Assembly (NCBI RefSeq): GCF_002116905.1
Contig: NZ_CP015118.1
Location: 4,216,001 to 4,280,000, forward strand
DNA: 64,000 nt
Direction: 5' to 3'
DNA from: Piscinibacter gummiphilus
Lineage (GTDB): Bacteria; Pseudomonadota; Gammaproteobacteria; Burkholderiales; Burkholderiaceae_C
Position 1 is the first letter of the stretch; each line of letters starts with the position of its first letter. Both the position numbers and the translations under genes were made by a program. Of the stretch, positions 13,244 through 25,411 are shown piece by piece. The notes below the pieces were generated by a model, which made no database searches, was not told where the DNA came from, and saw only the letters and a program-made list of their open reading frames with translations.

Positions 13244-13711
13244 CTCATTGCTCGACCTGGCAGTGCCAGTACGTCGCAGCGAAGACCACAAGCCCATGAC
13301 AGCGTAAAACAAAAGGATCGCAACTCCTGAAATTCCCACGATAGCGGGCCCCGTCGCATGGAACCGATCCACTGTGAGAGACAGACCAACGGGAGCGGCT
13401 GCAACGACGCCCAGCAGTGCTTGTGAAAGCAGTTTCAACGGAGCGCCTCCCAATGCCCAGCAGCGAACTAGTTCGGCAAGCAGAATCATTGCGACAACAG
13501 CTGCAGCAAACATCATGGCGAGGACTAGGAGAACACCTGGATCCATGTTGGGCAAGTACCCGCTTGCGGCGTTGGCGACCCTGCTCGCATCAACTGCGGC
13601 GTCAACCGGCGCGACAGCCCCCGCCCACACGCCGACGAGTGTGGCCGCGATCCGCGACGCGCTCGCGGCCGCAGAACGAATCATCTCGGCAGTAGAAGCG
13701 ATGTAGGCCAC
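13238..13711 (-). CDS. integral membrane protein, unknown function
   Basis: The 157-residue product has an N-terminal amphipathic helix (MAYIASTAEMIRSAAASASRIAATL). About three membrane segments follow, near 58-82 (PGVLLVLAMMFAAAVVAMILLAELV), 92-108 and 121-142 (GPAIVGISGVAILLFYAVMGL). There are no catalytic motifs and no family is recognised. It is a one-gene cassette with its stop in R'' of attC L and its start 8 bp from R' of attC M. Confidence 0.68.
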   Translation of the reverse strand: MAYIASTAEMIRSAAASASRIAATLVGVWAGAVAPVDAAVDASRVANAASGYLPNMDPGVLLVLAMMFAAAVVAMILLAELVRCWALGGAPLKLLSQALLGVVAAAPVGLSLTVDRFHATGPAIVGISGVAILLFYAVMGLWSSLRRTGTARSSNEA

Positions 13712-13718
13712 CCGCTGC

Positions 13719-13796
13719 GCCTAACGTACTACTTGAGCGGCGGGACGAAGCTGGCGAAGCCAGCTTTGGCTCGTCCGCTCGAAGGACGGGTTAGAC
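13719..13796 (-). other. attC site M (ORF-less cassette copy 3)
   Basis: 78 bp, TACTACTTGAGCGG variant; boxes GCCTAAC and GTTAGAC; AAGCTGGCGAAGCCAGCTT core. Confidence 0.94.
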
Positions 13797-14266
13797 CGGT
13801 TTGCAGCACAAGACCCAGACAACGCAGACCATGCGCGCCGCCGCCGGCATGACGCCGATGCATGCTGCTGGATGTGAGAACAACCTTCGACCACGCGACC
13901 TCCCCAGGTGCTGTTTCGTTCTTGCTCAGGCCCCTACTCTACGGCACGGCCCGAACACGCTCCACCACTCCACGTTTGCAGCGAGCGCCCGCACGTGCAG
14001 CGCATCACACCGGCCGCCCGCTGACCGCCGAAGGACGGGCAGCCCGCGCCAATGCAGGAACGCAGAGCCTGGCCGCAGCGAGGCCTTTGAACACGACTTC
14101 ACGGAGCACCACGCAGACCATGCGCGACCTCAGCTGGCACGCCTGAGCGGGCTGTGGCATTTGGTATTTCGCTGCTCGCACCTCGCTGACCAGACGCGGA
14201 ACACGCCGGTTCACCGCATCGACAAGCACACGAGCGCCGGCAGGAGGCAGCGCACTGGTTCGCGGG
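13797..14266 (-). repeat. repeated ORF-less integron cassette, copy 3
   Basis: This 470 bp cassette body between attC M and N is almost identical to copy 1 through its full length, including the TGGTATTTCGCTGCTCGCAC segment that copies 2 and 4 lack. A 74-codon minus-strand frame (14005-14229) is conserved with copy 1, but identity is so high at the DNA level that this does not show selection on protein. Confidence 0.8.
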
Positions 14267-14338
14267 CTCTAACGTTTGACATGAGCGGCGACGCAAAGCC
14301 GAAGGCTTTGGGGCGTCCGCTCGATGGAGGGGTTAGGC
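14267..14338 (-). other. attC site N
   Basis: 72 bp, shortened core CAAAGCCGAAGGCTTTG; boxes CTCTAAC and GTTAGGC. Confidence 0.92.
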
Positions 14339-14360
14339 TTTACTTTGCTCTTCCGTGCCA

Positions 14361-14855
14361 TCAACTGCCTCGTTGGAAAACTTGCCCGTTTGACAAAGCA
14401 AGGCAGACATAGAAGTCAAGGGCCGGGTCGGCACAGAGTTGCCCCTCTGTGAGATCGATGGGAACAGGAAGCGATTGGCTCACTCTGTGCCTTCTGACAA
14501 TCTCGTCGTGGCGGCGGCTTGCGTAGTCGCGAAAATCTTCGGGGCTGCCATGAAGCGCGAGCGCCTGATAGTAGGCGGACACAACTTGGAATGCCGCTTC
14601 GCCAACAAGAATGAATTTACTTCCAACCCTCACTGACTTATCGGGGAACTGCTGCTGAACACCTGTACGCCTCACATTGAGATCATTGCGTTCTTCTGGC
14701 CCACAGTGGTACAGCGCGAAGTAGTATCGCTCGAAGGCAGCATCGGACCCATCGAGAGCTTGTTCAAGCGCGACTGTTGACGCGAAGACAAGGCTCTTGG
14801 GCACCTCGTCCGACTTGGGCGATGCGGATTTCCGGCTGAAGAGATTCTCGAACAT
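14361..14855 (-). CDS. hypothetical cassette protein
   Basis: The 164-residue protein (MFENLFSRKSASPKSDEVPK...) is soluble. After a Ser/Lys-rich N-terminus it has ALEQALDGSDAAFERYYFALYHC, the strand SVRVGSKFILVGE, a helical FQVVSAYYQALALHGSPEDFRDYASRRHDEIVRRH and a C-terminal ALDFYVCLALSNGQVF. No family is recognised. The start 22 bp from R' of attC O leaves slightly more leader than usual for this array. Confidence 0.65.
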   Translation of the reverse strand: MFENLFSRKSASPKSDEVPKSLVFASTVALEQALDGSDAAFERYYFALYHCGPEERNDLNVRRTGVQQQFPDKSVRVGSKFILVGEAAFQVVSAYYQALALHGSPEDFRDYASRRHDEIVRRHRVSQSLPVPIDLTEGQLCADPALDFYVCLALSNGQVFQRGS

Positions 14856-14876
14856 AGCGCGATGACTGTTTGCGGG

Positions 14877-14954
14877 GCCTAACGTTGTACTTGAGCGGCG
14901 GGACGAAGCTGGCGAAGCCAGCTTTGGCACGTCCGCTCGAAGGACGGGTTAGAC
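14877..14954 (-). other. attC site O (ORF-less cassette copy 4)
   Basis: 78 bp; boxes GCCTAAC and GTTAGAC; AAGCTGGCGAAGCCAGCTT core. It is the attC nearest the array start. Confidence 0.94.
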
Positions 14955-15385
14955 CGGTGGTTTGCAGCACAAGGCCCAGACGACGCAGACCATGCGCACC
15001 GCGGCTGGCATGACGCCGATGCCTGCTGCTGGATGTGAGAACAACCTTCGACCACGCGACCTCCCCAGGTGCTGTTTCGTTCTTGCTCAGGCCCCTACTC
15101 TACGACACGGCCCGAACACTCTCCACCGCTCCACCTTTGCACCGAGCGCCCGCACGTGCAGCGCGTCACACCGGCCGCCCGCTGACCGCCGAAGGACGGG
15201 CAGCCCGCGCCGATGCAGAAACGCAGAGCCTGGCCGCAGCGAGGCCTTTGAACGCTGCATCGCGAAGCACGGCGCAGACCATGCGCAAAGTTTCCACGCC
15301 CCGTTCTAGCGAGCGCGGCTGACAGCGCGGAGCGCCTCTGCCAGCGCACGGGAGCAGGCATGACACGGCCCCACTGTCTCGTGGG
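14955..15385 (-). repeat. repeated ORF-less integron cassette, copy 4 (first in the array)
   Basis: This 431 bp body has the same left 300 bp as the other copies and a variable part from about 15255. It occupies the array-start position, where newly captured cassettes are expected. A minus-strand frame of about 88 codons (ATG near 15361, stop at 15095) is related to one in copy 2. Its coding status is uncertain. Confidence 0.8.
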
Positions 15386-15767
15386 CTCTAACGTGAGATA
15401 GACATTTTGTTTTCCTTCCGACCGCACCGCCTATTCAGCTCTGCCGTCGCATAAGCCGCCAGCACAAAAGCTCAAAGCGACCGCACGAATCCTACAGCCC
15501 CGCCGGACTCGGGAGCACGCGTCGTTCCCCCTAAGTGTTTAGGCGTAGCAACATAGGCTGCCTAAAATTTCTCGGATGGGATCGCGTGACGATCCATGGA
15601 GGTTTGCCGCTCGGTCGAGCGGTCCAGCGTGTCGACCGGCGCACTGTCCGGACTCGCTCGCTGCAGCAGAAGGCCCACCTCTTTCACTTGCGCCCCCCCC
15701 GGCCCTGCTCGAAGTTCAAGCAACAGACCAGACTCCGTGTGAAACAGATCCCCCGCCGAGGGAGCGT
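15386..15767. other. array border, possible attI remnant; no gene seen
   Basis: CTCTAAC at 15386-15392 is the R' box that starts the first cassette (GTTAGAG on the minus strand), but the sequence to its right has no attC structure, as expected for an attI side. The following 370 bp contain no integrase motif on either strand. A 7-bp inverted repeat TTTAGGC (15538-15544) / GCCTAAA (15560-15566) resembles core boxes but its role is unknown. A C-run at 15690-15700 is the only other feature seen. Confidence 0.4.
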
Positions 15768-16073
15768 TCAGGCGACCTGGTGACTCACCCACACCACCAG
15801 CAACACCGCACCCACGGCGAGTTGCACGCGCAGACCCCAACGCACCACCTGCCGGGCAAGCGGCCGGGCCCGTGCCAGCCGGCCGGCCCCGAATCCCAGG
15901 ACGGAAACAAGGAGGAAGATCACGGCCCAGGCGAACCATGCCACGCCGATGCCGGTGCAACCGAACCCTTCGCACCGGAGGTGCCAGACGTACGCGGCCG
16001 ACATCAGGAGCGCTGCCACCAGCAGCGCATGCAGGATGGCCAGCGTGTCGGCGAGAGCGCGGCTCACAGGCAT
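15768..16073 (-). CDS. small integral membrane protein
   Basis: The 101-residue product has three membrane segments: about residues 8-25 (TLAILHALLVAALLMSAAYV), 36-56 (GVAWFAWAVIFLLVSVLGFGA) and 73-92 (WGLRVQLAVGAVLLVVWV). A CEGFGCTG cysteine pair lies in the first loop. The family is not recognised. The ATG at 16073 places the first helix at the N-terminus. It is the first non-array gene on the right side and shares strand with the S4 gene, 55 bp upstream. Confidence 0.65.
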   Translation of the reverse strand: MPVSRALADTLAILHALLVAALLMSAAYVWHLRCEGFGCTGIGVAWFAWAVIFLLVSVLGFGAGRLARARPLARQVVRWGLRVQLAVGAVLLVVWVSHQVA

Positions 16074-16128
16074 GGGGCGGTCGGCAAGCGCACGCCTCGG
16101 GCCCCACCCCGCCCGAAACCCACCGGCG

Positions 16129-16368
16129 TCAGTCCAGCGGCGCCGGCATCGTCGGCGCATGCACCCGCACGCACGCCCCCGACACGGCCACTTCCTGGCC
16201 CGCGCGCACCTTGCAGGTCTTGCGGAGTTCCCGCTCGCCGTCGACCGCGACGAGGCCGTCGGCCACCATGGCCTTGGCGGCACCGCCGCTGCCGGCCATG
16301 CCGGTCGCCTTCAGCAGGGCGTCGAGGGGGATGAATTCGCCACGCAGTTCGAAGTCGATGAAGTTCAT
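16129..16368 (-). CDS. S4-domain RNA-binding protein (YbcJ-like)
   Basis: The 79-residue protein is essentially one S4 domain. FIPLDALLKATGMAGSGGAAKAMVADGLVAVDGERELRKTCKVRAGQEV matches the YbcJ/YaaA-type S4 module, where a helix pair and a V-x-V-x-G-x-x turn bind structured RNA. Stand-alone S4 proteins associate with ribosomal RNA or tRNA; the exact target is unknown. It lies 2 bp downstream of the flavin oxidoreductase stop on the same strand and probably belongs to that operon. Confidence 0.85.
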   Translation of the reverse strand: MNFIDFELRGEFIPLDALLKATGMAGSGGAAKAMVADGLVAVDGERELRKTCKVRAGQEVAVSGACVRVHAPTMPAPLD

Positions 16369-16370
16369 GA

Positions 16371-17366
16371 TCAGGTCCCGCTCGTCAGGTCAAACTCTCG
16401 CGCCAGCAACTCGTAGGAACGGCGGCGCACGGAAGGATTGTGCGCCCAGCAGTTGATGACGAGTTCTTCGAGCTCGAAGTCCTGTGCCAGTTGTCTCAGT
16501 TTCTGCGCGACCTGTGGCCCGCTGCCCACGAATCCGCGTTCGCGCATCGGCCCCACGGTGGCCATCTCGGCTTCGGTGAACGGCTGTTCGGCCACCACCG
16601 CCGGCGACTGCAGCGGACGCAGCACGCCCCGGCCGCGATCCACCCGCCAGCGTTCGCGGCTCAGCGCGTGGTACTGCGCCTCCGCCTCCGTGTCGGCCGC
16701 CAGCGCCCAGACGCACAGCGTGGGTGATGCCTTCGGATGGCGTTCGCTGCCGCGGTACAGCTGGCGGTAGAGGTCGATGGCCTGGCGCGCGCCCTGGCCG
16801 TCGGAGAAGAAGTACGCGAAAGCGTAGGGGAGGCCCATGTGAGCGGCCAGCTGTGCGCCGTAGTCGGAACTGCCCAGCACCCACACCTCGGGCGAGAACT
16901 CCCCGCGCGGGTGGGCGTCGATGCCCTTGTGGCGCCGGCCGCCCGTCCACGCGATCAGGTCCTGCACCTGGCCGGGGAAATGGTCGGCCGTGCCGAAGGT
17001 GTGCGGGTTCAACGCCTGGGCGGTGCGCATGTCGCCGCCGGGAGCACGCCCCACACCCAGGTCGATGCGGCCCGGCGCCAGCGCCTCCAGCACGCGGAAC
17101 TGCTCGGCCACCTTCAGCGAGGCGTAGTGCGGCAGCATCACGCCGGCGCTGCCGATGCGGATGCGGCTGGTGCGAGCCGCCACCGCGGCCATCAGGATCT
17201 CCGGCGCGCTGCCCACGATGGTGGGCAGGCTGTGGTGTTCGCTGAGCCAGAAGCGGTGGTAGCCCAGGCGCTCGCAGGTGACCGCGAGGTCGAGGGTGTC
17301 GCGGATGGCCGCGTCTTCCGTCGAGCCCGCGAGGGACACCGACTGGTCGAGCACCGAGAGCTTCAT
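16371..17366 (-). CDS. LLM-class flavin-dependent oxidoreductase
   Basis: The 331-residue protein is a luciferase-like TIM-barrel monooxygenase. It has the typical start LSVLDQSV, the LGYHRFWLSEHHSLPTIVGSAPEILMAA segment, TSRIRIGSAGVMLPHYASLKVAEQF and the LGVGRAPGGD loop, with SSDYGAQLAAHMGLPYAFAYFF further on. Such enzymes use FMNH2 to oxidise alkanals, sulfonates or similar substrates; the substrate here is not shown. The start overlaps the stop of the S-formylglutathione hydrolase gene (ATGA at 17363-17366), so it is translationally coupled to formaldehyde detoxification. Confidence 0.9.
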   Translation of the reverse strand: MKLSVLDQSVSLAGSTEDAAIRDTLDLAVTCERLGYHRFWLSEHHSLPTIVGSAPEILMAAVAARTSRIRIGSAGVMLPHYASLKVAEQFRVLEALAPGRIDLGVGRAPGGDMRTAQALNPHTFGTADHFPGQVQDLIAWTGGRRHKGIDAHPRGEFSPEVWVLGSSDYGAQLAAHMGLPYAFAYFFSDGQGARQAIDLYRQLYRGSERHPKASPTLCVWALAADTEAEAQYHALSRERWRVDRGRGVLRPLQSPAVVAEQPFTEAEMATVGPMRERGFVGSGPQVAQKLRQLAQDFELEELVINCWAHNPSVRRRSYELLAREFDLTSGT

Positions 17367-18199
17367 GCCGACAGCTGCTTCGCGTGGTGCGCCATGTGGT
17401 CGCCCACCACCGTCTGGATGAAGTAGTAGCCGTGGTCGCAGCCCTCGTGCCGGCGCAGCGTGAGCGGCTGGCCGGCCGCGCGGCAGGCCTCCTCGAACAG
17501 GTGCGGGTGCAGCTGCTCGGCGAGGAACTTGTCGGCGAGGCCCTGGTCGACGAGCAATGGCGGCGCCTTGGCGCCCGACTTCACCAGTTCGGTGGCGTCG
17601 TGCGCGGCCCACGCCGCGCGGTCGTCGCCCAGGTAGCCCGAGAACGCCTTGTGCCCCCACGGGCACTGCGACGGCGCGGCGATGGGCGCGATGGCCGACA
17701 CGCTGCGGTACAGGCCCGGGTTCCTGAGCGCGAGCGTGAGCGCGCCGTGCCCGCCCATCGAGTGGCCGAAGAGGCCGGTGCGGGCGGTGTCCGCCGGAAA
17801 CTCGCGCGCGACGATCGACTGCAGCTCCAGCGTGACGTACGTGGCCATGCGCCAGCGCTGCGCCCACGGCGCCTGCGTGGCGTCGAGGTAGAAGCCCGCA
17901 CCGTCGCCGAAGTCCCACGCCGCATCGGCGCCCGCCACGCCCGTGCCGCGCGGGCTGGTGTCGGGCGTGACCAGCATCAGGCCGTGGCGTGCCGCGTGTT
18001 CCTGCGCGTGCGCCTTGATCGCGAACGTCTCCTCGGTGCACGTGAGGCCCGCGAGGTAGACGAGCACGGGCACGGGGCCTTTCGCCGCCTGCGGCGGCAG
18101 GTACACGCCGAACTTCATCGGCAGGCCGATGACCTCGGAGTCGTGCCGGTAGAAGCCCTGCGTGCCGCCGAAGCAGGCGTGTTCGCTCAGGCGCTCCAC
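17363..18199 (-). CDS. fghA: S-formylglutathione hydrolase
   Basis: The 278-residue esterase D-type alpha/beta hydrolase converts S-formylglutathione to formate and glutathione. Visible are YLAGLTCTEETF (oxyanion region), the nucleophile elbow GHSMGG with Ser147, LVDQGLADKFL with the acidic residue (Asp223), and CDHGYYFIQT with catalytic His256. Length matches the family (about 280). It lies 1 bp downstream of adhC, the enzyme that makes its substrate, on the same strand. The equivalent enteric gene is frmB. Confidence 0.94.
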   Translation of the reverse strand: MERLSEHACFGGTQGFYRHDSEVIGLPMKFGVYLPPQAAKGPVPVLVYLAGLTCTEETFAIKAHAQEHAARHGLMLVTPDTSPRGTGVAGADAAWDFGDGAGFYLDATQAPWAQRWRMATYVTLELQSIVAREFPADTARTGLFGHSMGGHGALTLALRNPGLYRSVSAIAPIAAPSQCPWGHKAFSGYLGDDRAAWAAHDATELVKSGAKAPPLLVDQGLADKFLAEQLHPHLFEEACRAAGQPLTLRRHEGCDHGYYFIQTVVGDHMAHHAKQLSA

Positions 18200-18200
18200 G

Positions 18201-19307
<1,107 letters not shown>

Positions 19308-19596
19308 GGGGAATTCCTTCGGTTCGGGGGATCGGCGCATTGTGTCAGCGTCGCGCCGATGCTGCAGGCCACGCGTGCGAACTGCGGTTTGTGCGGGGAT
19401 CGCCCGGACGATGGTGTATGATTCCGCGCACAGGGACCCGCAAGTCGGTTCTGGTGAGTGATTGATGTGATGCCGCCTGGCCCCCCCAGGCGTTTGTTGG
19501 TAAATCCCCCCCCGATCCATCCTCTTGAGTGTGACTGCACGCACGGCATGTTGCTGCGCGTGACTTCGTGATTGATTGACAGAAAGACATCGTCCC

Positions 19597-19812
19597 ATGA
19601 CGACCCAAATCCAAACCGGTACCGTGAAGTGGTTCAACGAGAGCAAGGGCTACGGCTTCATCGCTCAGGACGCCGGCGGCGCCGACCTCTTCGCGCACTT
19701 CCGTGACATCGCCGGCTCCGGCTTCAAGACGCTGCTGGAAAACCAGCGCGTCGAGTTCGAAGTGAAGCAAGGCCAGAAGGGCCTGCAGGCCGCGAACATC
19801 CGCGTGATCTGA
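19597..19812 (+). CDS. cold shock domain protein
   Basis: This 71-residue CspA-type protein has the RNA-binding motifs RNP1 (KGYGFI) and RNP2 (DLFAHF) in a five-stranded OB fold. It opens with TGTVKWFNESKG as in family members and would melt RNA secondary structure as a chaperone. The start at 19597 gives the usual length. A long untranslated leader is likely: a TATGAT -10-like hexamer lies at 19417-19422 and no gene occupies 19308-19596, which fits the long, structured, cold-regulated leaders of csp mRNAs. A strong terminator follows. Confidence 0.94.
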   Translation: MTTQIQTGTVKWFNESKGYGFIAQDAGGADLFAHFRDIAGSGFKTLLENQRVEFEVKQGQKGLQAANIRVI

Positions 19813-19836
19813 TCGCGCGTTCGCCTGGCGAATGAG

Positions 19837-19865
19837 AAACGCGGCCTCCGGGCCGCGTTTTTTTT
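19837..19865 (+). terminator. rho-independent terminator of the cold shock gene
   Basis: AAACGCGGCC (19837-19846), a TCCG loop and GGCCGCGTTT (19851-19860) form a perfect 10-bp stem, followed by a run of T to 19865. It ends 15 bp before the stop of the convergent lipocalin gene. Confidence 0.93.
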
Positions 19866-19880
19866 CGCCCGGGCGCCGGG

Positions 19881-20495
19881 TCAAAGCGCCTTCGAGCGGT
19901 CCGGCGGTGCCGGGATCGTCGCCGTGGGCGGCGGCACCACCGCGTGCGGCGTGCGCACCAGGCGCTCGACCGGGTAACCCGCGGCCCGCAACTGCTCGAT
20001 CAGCGAGTCGTACACCGCGGCGTCCATGGACGGTGCCCGGGCCAGGATCCACAGGTACTCGCGGCCGGGCTCGCTGACCACCGAGTAGCGGTACTCGGGA
20101 TCCAGCAGCACGACCCAGTAGTCGCCCCGCCCCAGCGGGAACCACTGCAGCCAGCTCGGCAGGAAACTCACCTTCAGCTGGGCGCCGGTGTCCACGCCGG
20201 GCGCGGGTGTCGCGCGACCTTCGCTGACCTGGTACTTGCCGCTGCTTTCGCGGCAGCGGTTGACCACCCCCACGGACCCGTCCGGATTGGGCGTGTACGT
20301 GGCCGTCACGTCGCCGGTGCACCGCTCCTGGAAGCGGTTCGGCAGCCGGGCCAGCTCGTACCAGGTGCCGGCGTAGCGGGCGAGATCCACCTTCGGCACG
20401 CTGGTGACCGGCGGCGCCGCGAACACCGCGTTCAGGGCCAGCAGCCCGGCGAGGGTCACGGCACCGGACAGGCGCTGCAGGAAGGTGGTGCTCAT
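19881..20495 (-). CDS. bacterial lipocalin (Blc-like)
   Basis: The 204-residue protein carries a Sec signal peptide (about 1-27, ending AVFA). The lipocalin domain follows, with the first conserved GxW motif in YAGTWYELARLPNRFQ, the second region WVVLLDPEYRYSVVSEP and the closing YLWILARAPSMD. Bacterial lipocalins bind fatty acids or lysophospholipids in the envelope. Unlike E. coli Blc there is no lipobox cysteine at the cleavage site, so it is probably soluble and periplasmic. A Pro/Thr-rich tail of about 35 residues follows the barrel. Confidence 0.9.
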   Translation of the reverse strand: MSTTFLQRLSGAVTLAGLLALNAVFAAPPVTSVPKVDLARYAGTWYELARLPNRFQERCTGDVTATYTPNPDGSVGVVNRCRESSGKYQVSEGRATPAPGVDTGAQLKVSFLPSWLQWFPLGRGDYWVVLLDPEYRYSVVSEPGREYLWILARAPSMDAAVYDSLIEQLRAAGYPVERLVRTPHAVVPPPTATIPAPPDRSKAL

Positions 20496-20672
20496 GGGGG
20501 AAGTCCCGTGTTCTGGTGATGGCTTCGACTATAGAAACGAAGGGTGCCCGGTGGTGTCGGGCGCGCGCGCCACCCGGTGTCGGCGTCCTCTGACATCTGC
20601 GCGACACGGCGCCCCCGGTGCCACCGCTACCATCCCGCACCCCTCGTCAGAACCTTTGCCGGAGACCCGCCC

Positions 20673-21704
20673 ATGGCCACCTCGCTGATGAACCACCAGA
20701 TCCGCCTCGCCGCCCGGCCCACGGGCCTGCCCACCCGCGCCAACTGGCAGGTCACCGACGAACCGGTGCCCGCCCTCGCCGACGGCGACGTGCTGATCAA
20801 GGTGCTCGTGCTGTCCCTCGACCCGGCCATGCGCGGCTGGATGAACGAAGGCAAGAGCTACATCCCCCCGGTGGGCATCGGCGAGGTGATGCGCGCCGGC
20901 GGCATCGGTGTCGTGATCGACTCGAAGAACCCGGCCTACCAGGTGGGCGACCACGTCACCGGCACCATGGGCGTGCAGACCCACGCCCTCGTGCCCGCGA
21001 GCGAGATGCGCCGCAACGGCCTCGCGAAGATCGACGCGAAGGCCGGCTCCCTCACGCAGTGGCTCAACGTGCTGGGCATGCCCGGCATGACCGGCTACTT
21101 CGGCCTGATGGACGTGGGCCAGCCGAAGGCGGGCGAGACCCTCGTGGTGTCGGGCGCCGCCGGCGCCGTGGGCCAGACCGTGGGCCAGCTCGCGAAGATC
21201 CTCGGCCTGCGCGCCGTGGGCATCGCCGGCGGCAAGGCCAAGTGCGACTGGGTCGTCGACGAACTCGGCTTCGACGCCTGCATCGACTACAAGGCCGGCC
21301 CCATCAAGGACGCGCTGCGCCAGGCCTGCCCGAACGGCGTCGACATCTACTTCGACAACGTGGGCGGCGAGATCCTCGACACGGTGCTGACGCGCATCAA
21401 CCGCAAGGCCCGCATCGTGATCTGCGGTGCCATCAGCCAGTACAACAACACCACGCCGGTCAAGGGCCCGTCGAACTACATGTCGCTGCTCGTGAACCGC
21501 GCGCGCATGGAGGGCATCGTCGTGTTCGACTACGCGGACCGCTACCCGCAAGCCATCGCCGAGATGGCGGGCTACCTGCGCGACGGCCGCATGAAGAGCA
21601 AGGAGGACGTGGTCGACGGCATCGACACCTTCCCCGAGACCCTGCTGAAGCTCTTCAACGGCGAAAACTTCGGGAAGCTGGTGCTCAAGGTCGCGGACGC
21701 CTGA
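20673..21704 (+). CDS. NADP-dependent MDR oxidoreductase (CurA/leukotriene B4 dehydrogenase-like)
   Basis: The 343-residue zinc-free medium-chain reductase reduces the C=C bond of alpha,beta-unsaturated ketones or aldehydes with NADPH. It has LSLDPAMRGWMNE near residue 50, LGMPGMTGYFGLMDVG, the nucleotide-binding SGAAGAVGQTVGQLAK and VDIYFDNVGGEILD, all typical of the curcumin/LTB4 reductase family. The usual MDR zinc ligands are absent. The start ATG at 20673 is preceded by GGAGA. It stands alone between the lipocalin (divergent) and the sensor kinase (same strand, 150 bp later). Confidence 0.92.
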   Translation: MATSLMNHQIRLAARPTGLPTRANWQVTDEPVPALADGDVLIKVLVLSLDPAMRGWMNEGKSYIPPVGIGEVMRAGGIGVVIDSKNPAYQVGDHVTGTMGVQTHALVPASEMRRNGLAKIDAKAGSLTQWLNVLGMPGMTGYFGLMDVGQPKAGETLVVSGAAGAVGQTVGQLAKILGLRAVGIAGGKAKCDWVVDELGFDACIDYKAGPIKDALRQACPNGVDIYFDNVGGEILDTVLTRINRKARIVICGAISQYNNTTPVKGPSNYMSLLVNRARMEGIVVFDYADRYPQAIAEMAGYLRDGRMKSKEDVVDGIDTFPETLLKLFNGENFGKLVLKVADA

Positions 21705-21855
21705 ACACGCCCCCCGGGGAGTTGCACACTTGTTCACATTCCCCGGGTCATACAACGACAGAACACCCGTTTCGCGGGGGCTTCCCCGGGGGAACGGGTG
21801 AGTCGAAAGGACTAGACTGGCGCGGCGTCACCACTCCACGAACCGCGCCTGTTCA

Positions 21856-24967
<3,112 letters not shown>

Positions 24968-24978
<11 letters not shown>

Positions 24979-25336
24979 TCTCCTGGGCCACGCGCCACAG
25001 CACGCCGGTGGGGTCCACCAGCGGGAAGTCGCGCAGGCCCCAGGGCTGGTCCTGCGGCGGGTCCACGCGCACCCCGAAACGTTCGACCACGCCGGACGCC
25101 ATCACGTTCGCGTACCAGTCGTCCACGTTCTCCACGATGAGGTGCATCATGAAGTTGTGCGCGTGTTGCTCCACGAAGAACTCCTGCAGCAGGAACGCGG
25201 TGGACCCGAAGCGCACGAAGGCCATCGCGTCCGACATCCGGTCCACCTCGAAGCCGAGGGCACTGTAGAAGTCGGAGGACTGCGTCAGGTCGCGCGCGGG
25301 CACGTAGGCCTTCATTTCGAGGGTCTGCAAGTTCAT
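24968..25336 (-). CDS. glyoxalase/bleomycin-resistance (VOC) family protein
   Basis: The 122-residue protein has the paired beta-alpha-beta-beta-beta VOC fold. MKAYVPARDLTQSSDFYSALGFEVDRMS and AFLLQEFF form the first half; FMMHLIVENVDDWYANVMASG and a C-terminal WGLRDFPLVDPTGVLWRVAQ form the second. The DPTG-h-h-W ending is family-diagnostic. The function is unknown; members bind metals or small electrophiles. It converges on the sensor kinase with an 11-bp overlap of coding ends. Confidence 0.88.
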
Positions 25337-25411
25337 GGCGGCTCCGGTGAAGAGGACGTGGCATTGTCGCGCCGCGAGGATAATGGACGCCCGTTCACCG
25401 CGTTGCCCGCC

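Noticed and set aside
7700..15392. CRISPR array impression from regularly spaced similar sequences
   Set aside because: The repeats are 69-78 bp imperfect palindromes with core boxes RYYYAAC/GTTRRRY and the spacers are gene-sized, so they are integron attC sites.
15393..15767. Eroded integrase gene next to the array start
   Set aside because: None of the tyrosine-recombinase motifs or the IntI-specific insert could be found in any frame of this stretch; the frames here are short and unrelated.
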